DNA from: Pseudomonadota bacterium
GTDB lineage: Bacteria; Desulfobacterota; Desulfobulbia; Desulfobulbales; JAHJIY01
DNA length: 54,263 nucleotides
Direction: 5' to 3'
Assembly (NCBI GenBank): GCA_018823175.1
Contig: JAHJIY010000017.1
Location: 1-54,263, forward strand
Under the pieces are notes generated by a model that was not told the DNA's origin, did no database searches, and saw only the letters and a list, made by a program, of their open reading frames with translations. Position 1 is the first letter of the stretch. Every line of letters starts with the position of its first letter. The translations under genes and the position numbers were made by a program. Below are positions 50,926 through 54,263 of the stretch, one piece after another.

Positions 50926-51525
50926 TCATTGTCTGAAAAAACCGAGCCCCAGAATAAAAACCTCACGACTTTCCTTGCGTGAACTCTTGGGCTTTACCAC
51001 TTGCACTTTTTTGAAAAATTTTCGAACATTATCGACAAACTCTTTAAAGTCCTCACCTTCAAAGACCTTACAATAAAAACTGCCGCCCTCGATCAGCAAC
51101 ATATCAGCCAGCTCCAGGGCCCGCCGCGAAAGATTTATGGACTGTTGCTGGTCCGACCACTTGTTACCTGTAGTATGAGGAGCCATGTCACTGATTACCG
51201 CGGAGTACTCGGGACAGATCTCTTTTAAGGCATCGAGACTCTCAATATTATAAATATCACCTTTCAGAACTTTAATCTCGGCACTTTGTCCCTTGCGATT
51301 GACCCGCCCGCCATGCAGATCAATCCCGACAATCAGACCGGTCGGCCCGACAATCTGACCGGCGTACATCGACCAACTACCGGGCTGACAGCCAAGATCC
51401 AGAACCTTGTCGCCATTTTTTAGAAATCGGTACTTGTCTTGGGCCTCCTCCAGTTTATAAACCGAGCGGGCCGGGTAACCTTCTTTCTGGGCCTTCTTAA
51501 AATAGTGGTCCTGAATCTGCTTCAA
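50926..51525 (-). CDS. rlmE: 23S rRNA 2'-O-ribose methyltransferase RlmE (RrmJ/FtsJ)
   Basis: 199 aa. SAM site VLDLGCQPGSWSMYAGQ, catalytic tetrad K-D-K-E visible as the Lys of ARSVYKLEE, Asp of VISDMAPHTTG, Lys of GSFYCKVFEG and Glu of SRKESREVF. It methylates U2552 of 23S rRNA. The start is TTG with AGGGGTGA about 11 bp upstream. It is alone in its position, with yebC 117 bp downstream. Confidence 0.95.
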   Translation of the reverse strand: MKQIQDHYFKKAQKEGYPARSVYKLEEAQDKYRFLKNGDKVLDLGCQPGSWSMYAGQIVGPTGLIVGIDLHGGRVNRKGQSAEIKVLKGDIYNIESLDALKEICPEYSAVISDMAPHTTGNKWSDQQQSINLSRRALELADMLLIEGGSFYCKVFEGEDFKEFVDNVRKFFKKVQVVKPKSSRKESREVFILGLGFFRQ

Positions 51526-51620
51526 AATATACGGTCACCCCTGCAAATTTACCATTAAAATCACTTAGTTCGACTCTGATCCGCAAATTAGTGTATTTAC
51601 AGGATATCTTCAAGCATAAT

Positions 51621-51722
51621 AAAGCTAAGTTGAGTCGCTTGTCGGCTCAAACGAAACTTATGCGCCCCGCAGGAAGTGCCCTTGGGGTGCCCTTGCGGTA
51701 TAAGAGAGCAAAACTCCCGACA
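51621..51722. repeat. Dispersed hairpin repeat, copy B
   Basis: The first part (51621-51666) matches 41347-41391 and keeps the TTGAG...CTCAA stem. The second part (51679-51721) has CCCTTGGGGTGC and GAGCAAAA-CTCCCGAC, which also appear at 31296-31351. It occupies the 247-bp gap between rlmE and the small membrane protein gene; nothing else was recognised there. Confidence 0.6.
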
Positions 51723-51772
51723 ACAGCCAACCAACCATCAAATAATCCAAGCTTCCAGAAAGCACCAAATGT

Positions 51773-51982
51773 TCAGGTTGAAGCGTAATATTTAATGATC
51801 GATATTATGCCAAGCAGCAAAAGAAGCGGCCCGTTGGCAATATAGATAACATATACCAACGGGTACTTACTTCCCGCCAATTGTTTGATCTTGGCCCGGT
51901 CACACACCTGGGGGACCCAGAAAACAACCGTAACCACTCCACCGGCCACCACCAGCATTATGCCAAGAATCAGGTAAATCAT
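51773..51982 (-). CDS. Small two-helix membrane protein
   Basis: 69 aa. Two hydrophobic helices (IYLILGIMLVVAGGVVTVVFWV and VYVIYIANGPLLLLLGIISII) are joined by a short charged loop with one Cys (QVCDRAKIKQL). AAGGA stands before the ATG. It is 27 bp downstream of the ArsC-like selenoprotein gene on the same strand and is probably in the same operon as rsmI. No family was recognised. Confidence 0.65.
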   Translation of the reverse strand: MIYLILGIMLVVAGGVVTVVFWVPQVCDRAKIKQLAGSKYPLVYVIYIANGPLLLLLGIISIIKYYAST

Positions 51983-52009
51983 CTCATTCCTTATGATCAG
52001 GCCGGCTCA

Positions 52010-52351
52010 TTATTTGAAACTGAAGCCGTTGTATAAATCGGCATTAAAACCGACCAGGAAAACATCACCAATTCGCAAGGTCGGAGCCCGCAGGTTGCCA
52101 CTGGGCCCAATGACCGCCGCCAGAATTGCCTCTTTGGTTCCGGAAGCCGGCTGCCACTCCTGAACTTTTTGGCCGCGGGCGGCAATAACTTTTGCCGCCG
52201 AAGAGAGCATCTTCCAGGCCTGCGCCTGATCTATTTTATTCTGCCTGGCGTCAACCGATTGCACAATTTCGATCCCTTTAGGCTCCAGAAACTCCAGAGC
52301 GTTAACACAGGATTTTCAACCTTTTCGCAAATAAGCCCAATCTATACCCAT
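52010..52351 (-). CDS. ArsC-like selenoprotein, TGA = Sec12
   Basis: Reading TGA at 52316-52318 as selenocysteine gives a 113-aa protein: MGIDWAYLRKG-U-KSC-VNALEFLEPKG, a thioredoxin-fold start with a UxxC redox motif. It is followed by VDARQNKID, and near the end IGPSGNLRAPTLRIGDVFLVGFNADLY, which are hallmarks of ArsC/Spx-like 'ArsC family (seleno)protein'. Without recoding, only the last 84 residues would be called, from a GTG lacking a ribosome site and without the active site. GGAGAGG stands before the ATG at 52351, which lies 15 bp past the rsmI stop. It is likely a selenol-dependent thiol oxidoreductase; arsenate reduction is possible but unproven. Confidence 0.88.
52282..52318 (-). 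promoter_or_regulatory. Selenocysteine UGA with candidate SECIS hairpin (arsC-like gene)
   Basis: On the minus strand TGA (52318-52316) is followed after 15 nt by an 8-bp stem GCTCTGGA / TTCTGGAGC-type pairing (52300-52282) with a 3-nt GTT loop; two pairs are G-U. The loop begins 23 nt after UGA, inside the bacterial SECIS range. Pairing done by eye. Confidence 0.6.
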
Positions 52352-52366
52352 AAAATCCCCTCTCCT

Positions 52367-53269
52367 TTATTCTCTTCCTTCGCCCCAGATATCCAAAGCC
52401 TGTTTATAAACCTCTGAACGTGAGGCCCCCAGCTCGCCGGTAATCTTCTTGACCGCGTCCCGCAAAGAAAGCCCCAGGCTATCCCGGCACCAGACCAGCA
52501 GCTCATTAACCTCCCCGGAGTCTGGCTTCTCATCCGAAACCTGAGCTCCGGCCACAACCACCACAAACTCGCCCTTTATCTTGACCTTATCAGCCAGTAT
52601 CCGACTTATCTCAACAAGAGTTCCCTCCAGGATCTCTTCATGGATCTTGGTGAGCTCCCGGGCCACCAGAGACCAACGTTCACTAAAGATTTCTTCACAA
52701 TCGCGCAGACAACTGCTTATCCGTTTGGGGGATTCATAAAATACCATGGCCCGATTTTCGTTCCGTAATCCATACAGAAGATTGCGCCGCTCATTTTTTT
52801 TGGCGGGCAGGAAACCTAAAAAGACAAAAGAACTATCTTGCAGCCCAGCAACACTCAAGGTTGCGATCAGAGCCGAGGGCCCGGGGACAGGTTCAACCCT
52901 GACCCCGGCCTGCCTGGCCTTGGCAACCAGGATCGCGCCTGGATCGGAAATGCCGGGAGTACCGGCATCTGAAACCAGCGCCACGTCCTTGCCGACAAGC
53001 AAGTCAGCAATAAGAGTATCAGCCTTGCTGACTTCTTTATCCTTATAATAACTGACCAGCGGAGTATGAATATCAAGATGGGATAACAACTTTCTGGTAT
53101 GACGGGTATCTTCGGCCGCGATCAGATCGACCTCCCCTAAAACCCGGACCGCACGCAGGGTGATATCCTCCAGATTACCAATCGGGGTGGCAACCACATA
53201 AAGAGTCCCTGTCTTTCTGGCTAAAGAATTAGCCTCACCATGTATTTTTTTGCCAGAGTTACGAGCCAC
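52367..53269 (-). CDS. rsmI: 16S rRNA 2'-O-ribose C1402 methyltransferase RsmI
   Basis: 300 aa tetrapyrrole-methylase-like fold. TLYVVATPIGNLEDITLRAVRVL, VDLIAAEDTRHTRKLLSH, DVALVSDAGTPGISDPG, PVPGPSALIATLSVAGL and FYESPKRI are all present. It modifies C1402 of 16S rRNA. The GTG start at 53269 overlaps the histidine kinase stop by 11 bp; an extension of about 20 residues precedes the conserved core, so a later start is possible. It leads the minus-strand group with the ArsC-like and small membrane genes. Confidence 0.95.
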   Translation of the reverse strand: MARNSGKKIHGEANSLARKTGTLYVVATPIGNLEDITLRAVRVLGEVDLIAAEDTRHTRKLLSHLDIHTPLVSYYKDKEVSKADTLIADLLVGKDVALVSDAGTPGISDPGAILVAKARQAGVRVEPVPGPSALIATLSVAGLQDSSFVFLGFLPAKKNERRNLLYGLRNENRAMVFYESPKRISSCLRDCEEIFSERWSLVARELTKIHEEILEGTLVEISRILADKVKIKGEFVVVVAGAQVSDEKPDSGEVNELLVWCRDSLGLSLRDAVKKITGELGASRSEVYKQALDIWGEGRE

Positions 53270-54080
53270 AAATTACCCTGTCGGCCGGAATGGTCAGAGT
53301 AAATCTGGTAACCCCTTCCACCGTCTCAAAAGCAATACTTCCCCCAAACCGGCGGGCGATCTTCTCGGCATTATATAGACCAAGACCATGATGGCCTTCC
53401 TTGCCCGAAACAAAAGGTTCAAACAGTTTTTCAGCAATCGCCGGCGGCACACCAAGGCCGGTGTCCTCAACTACCAACAAAACATTATCAGCCTTAAATA
53501 TGGTCTCAATAACAATCCGTGGTTTGTCACTTACCAACAAAGACTCAAGGGCATTGGCCAAAAGAACAAAAAGAACATGATGAACCTCCGTTCTGTAACG
53601 CTGTAAGGGCGGCAAATTTTCGCTAAGCCGCAACTCCTTTTCAACCTTGTGTTTGAAAAACCCATCCGCCTTTAAGAACTCAACCTCACTTTTAACCACT
53701 TCATTTAAAGTGTAGGGATGAACTGCTTCCGGCTCACGGCAATCCTCCATCACGGCGCAGGTCCGTCTCATAATTTCCTGCATGCTGATAACGGACTCCC
53801 CCATCTGAGACGCCATAACCCGCCGGCGATGAAACATATCCTGCAAATTATCAAGCAATTCGCCTTTTTCTTCATCGGAAGCGGCAGACCTTATCTTTTC
53901 AACAAGGGATTCGCCTTGCTCAAAAAACATACCGAACAATTCGGACTGCATGGAAAAGGCCTGGGCCACTCCGTTAAGATTGTGGATCAGCCCTTTAAAT
54001 AATCGCCCCACTTCGGCATCTCGACTTTGTTCAATATAGGCTTTCTGCCATCGTTCGTTATTTATTTCCTGTTTAATCAT
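53259..54080 (-). CDS. Soluble sensor histidine kinase
   Basis: 273 aa from ATG 54080; an in-frame GTG at 54122 would add 14 residues, and neither has a good Shine-Dalgarno. The dimerisation region has LFKGLIHNLNGVAQAFSM with the likely phospho-His, then a long helical stretch. The ATPase domain has HHVLFVLLANALESLL, VVEDTGLGVPP, LFEPFVSG and HHGLGLYNAEKIARRFGG. No sensor domain is present in the window; its N terminus may be shortened (see the right-edge note). It overlaps rsmI, which is an unusual partner. Confidence 0.85.
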   Translation of the reverse strand: MIKQEINNERWQKAYIEQSRDAEVGRLFKGLIHNLNGVAQAFSMQSELFGMFFEQGESLVEKIRSAASDEEKGELLDNLQDMFHRRRVMASQMGESVISMQEIMRRTCAVMEDCREPEAVHPYTLNEVVKSEVEFLKADGFFKHKVEKELRLSENLPPLQRYRTEVHHVLFVLLANALESLLVSDKPRIVIETIFKADNVLLVVEDTGLGVPPAIAEKLFEPFVSGKEGHHGLGLYNAEKIARRFGGSIAFETVEGVTRFTLTIPADRVICGS

Positions 54081-54263
54081 GGTTATATCCGCATATAAAT
54101 TTAAGTTGCCATCAAGCTGCACTCTAAATGAAATATCACCTGAGCCTCTTGCAAAATGACCAGTTCAACAGGTTTGACAAAGTCAACCTGTCGTATTTTG
54201 GTCTCTCAAGCAGACAGACCAAGACTTTCAACACCTATTTTGCTGATTTTTCGTGAATATTAT
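54081..54263. other. Right-edge region, unassigned
   Basis: 183 bp with no supported gene. It has a small hairpin ACAGGTT / AACCTGT at about 54170-54192. A GAGCCTCTTGCAAAA stretch at about 54141-54155 resembles an insertion-sequence terminus. In the minus-strand kinase frame the sequence upstream of the GTG has two in-frame TGA codons. A short plus-strand frame (about 54128-54256) has no recognisable content. Confidence 0.3.

Noticed and set aside
1-54263. CRISPR array, tRNA or rRNA genes, prophage, integrase/att sites
   Set aside because: No regularly spaced direct repeats, no cloverleaf or TTCRA-type T-arm in context, no rRNA-like stretch, no phage structural or integrase genes were seen by reading.

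Overview
This window looks like a chromosomal stretch from a motile, anaerobic Desulfobacterota (former Deltaproteobacteria) bacterium, possibly of the Desulfobulbales. The grounds are protein flavour and gene mix only: two-subunit class I fumarase, a KamA-type radical SAM aminomutase, a sigma-54-controlled flagellar cluster, large hybrid kinases, and two genes that only make sense if UGA is read as selenocysteine. No rRNA, tRNA or CRISPR array was seen. The genus is not determinable from this sequence alone.

Layout. (1) 1-5.2 kb is an AT-richer accessory segment: an IS110-family transposase fragment; a four-gene plus-strand cluster (HTH-MEDS regulator, AhpD-like CxxC protein, DUF1638 protein, GrdB-like selenoprotein with an in-frame TGA at 2771-2773); then a TetR regulator and a DJ-1/PfpI enzyme with three copies of the palindrome ACAGAC-N2-GTCTGT. 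(2) 5.4-9.6 kb: an RND/MMPL exporter, a 145-bp palindromic MITE-like element, and an exported thioredoxin-fold/TPR protein. (3) 9.7-17.5 kb: signalling genes, namely a REC-GGDEF diguanylate cyclase, a 1383-aa hybrid kinase, CheR, a stand-alone CheB esterase, and a REC-kinase. (4) 17.6-31.1 kb, minus strand: flgB-flgC-fliE-fliF-fliG-fliH-fliI-fliJ-motE-like, preceded by a textbook sigma-54 promoter, an NtrC-type regulator, its PAS kinase, a large exported TPR protein and a FleQ/FlrA-like activator. (5) 31.6-36.2 kb, plus strand: ftsE-ftsX-envC-like-ctpA, ended by a strong intrinsic terminator. (6) 36.2-42.7 kb: assorted metabolic and unknown genes (MBL-fold, PhzF, KamA, eRF1-like, two exported proteins, an AI-2E family permease). 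(7) 42.7-46.6 kb: fumarase beta and alpha genes separated by a 150-bp palindromic element, then PilZ-motB-motA. (8) 46.8-50.8 kb: panB, ruvB, ruvA, ruvC, a second copy of the MITE-like element, yebC. (9) 50.9-54.1 kb: rlmE, a small membrane protein, a second selenoprotein (ArsC-like, UxxC), rsmI and a soluble histidine kinase.

How it fits together. The 18-31 kb block is a complete class II to class III flagellar circuit: an orphan activator (FlrA-like), a kinase/regulator pair (FlrB/FlrC-like), and a sigma-54 promoter in front of the basal-body and export-ATPase genes; motAB and a PilZ protein follow 14 kb further on. The FtsEX-EnvC-CtpA block controls septal or envelope peptidoglycan cleavage. 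The most notable content is the pair of recoded genes. A standard gene caller would split the first into two ORFs and shorten the second, and would miss that the first sits in a compact, self-regulated cluster of poorly characterised redox-related proteins (MEDS, AhpD-like, DUF1638, GrdB-like). That cluster is the best candidate here for an undescribed system.
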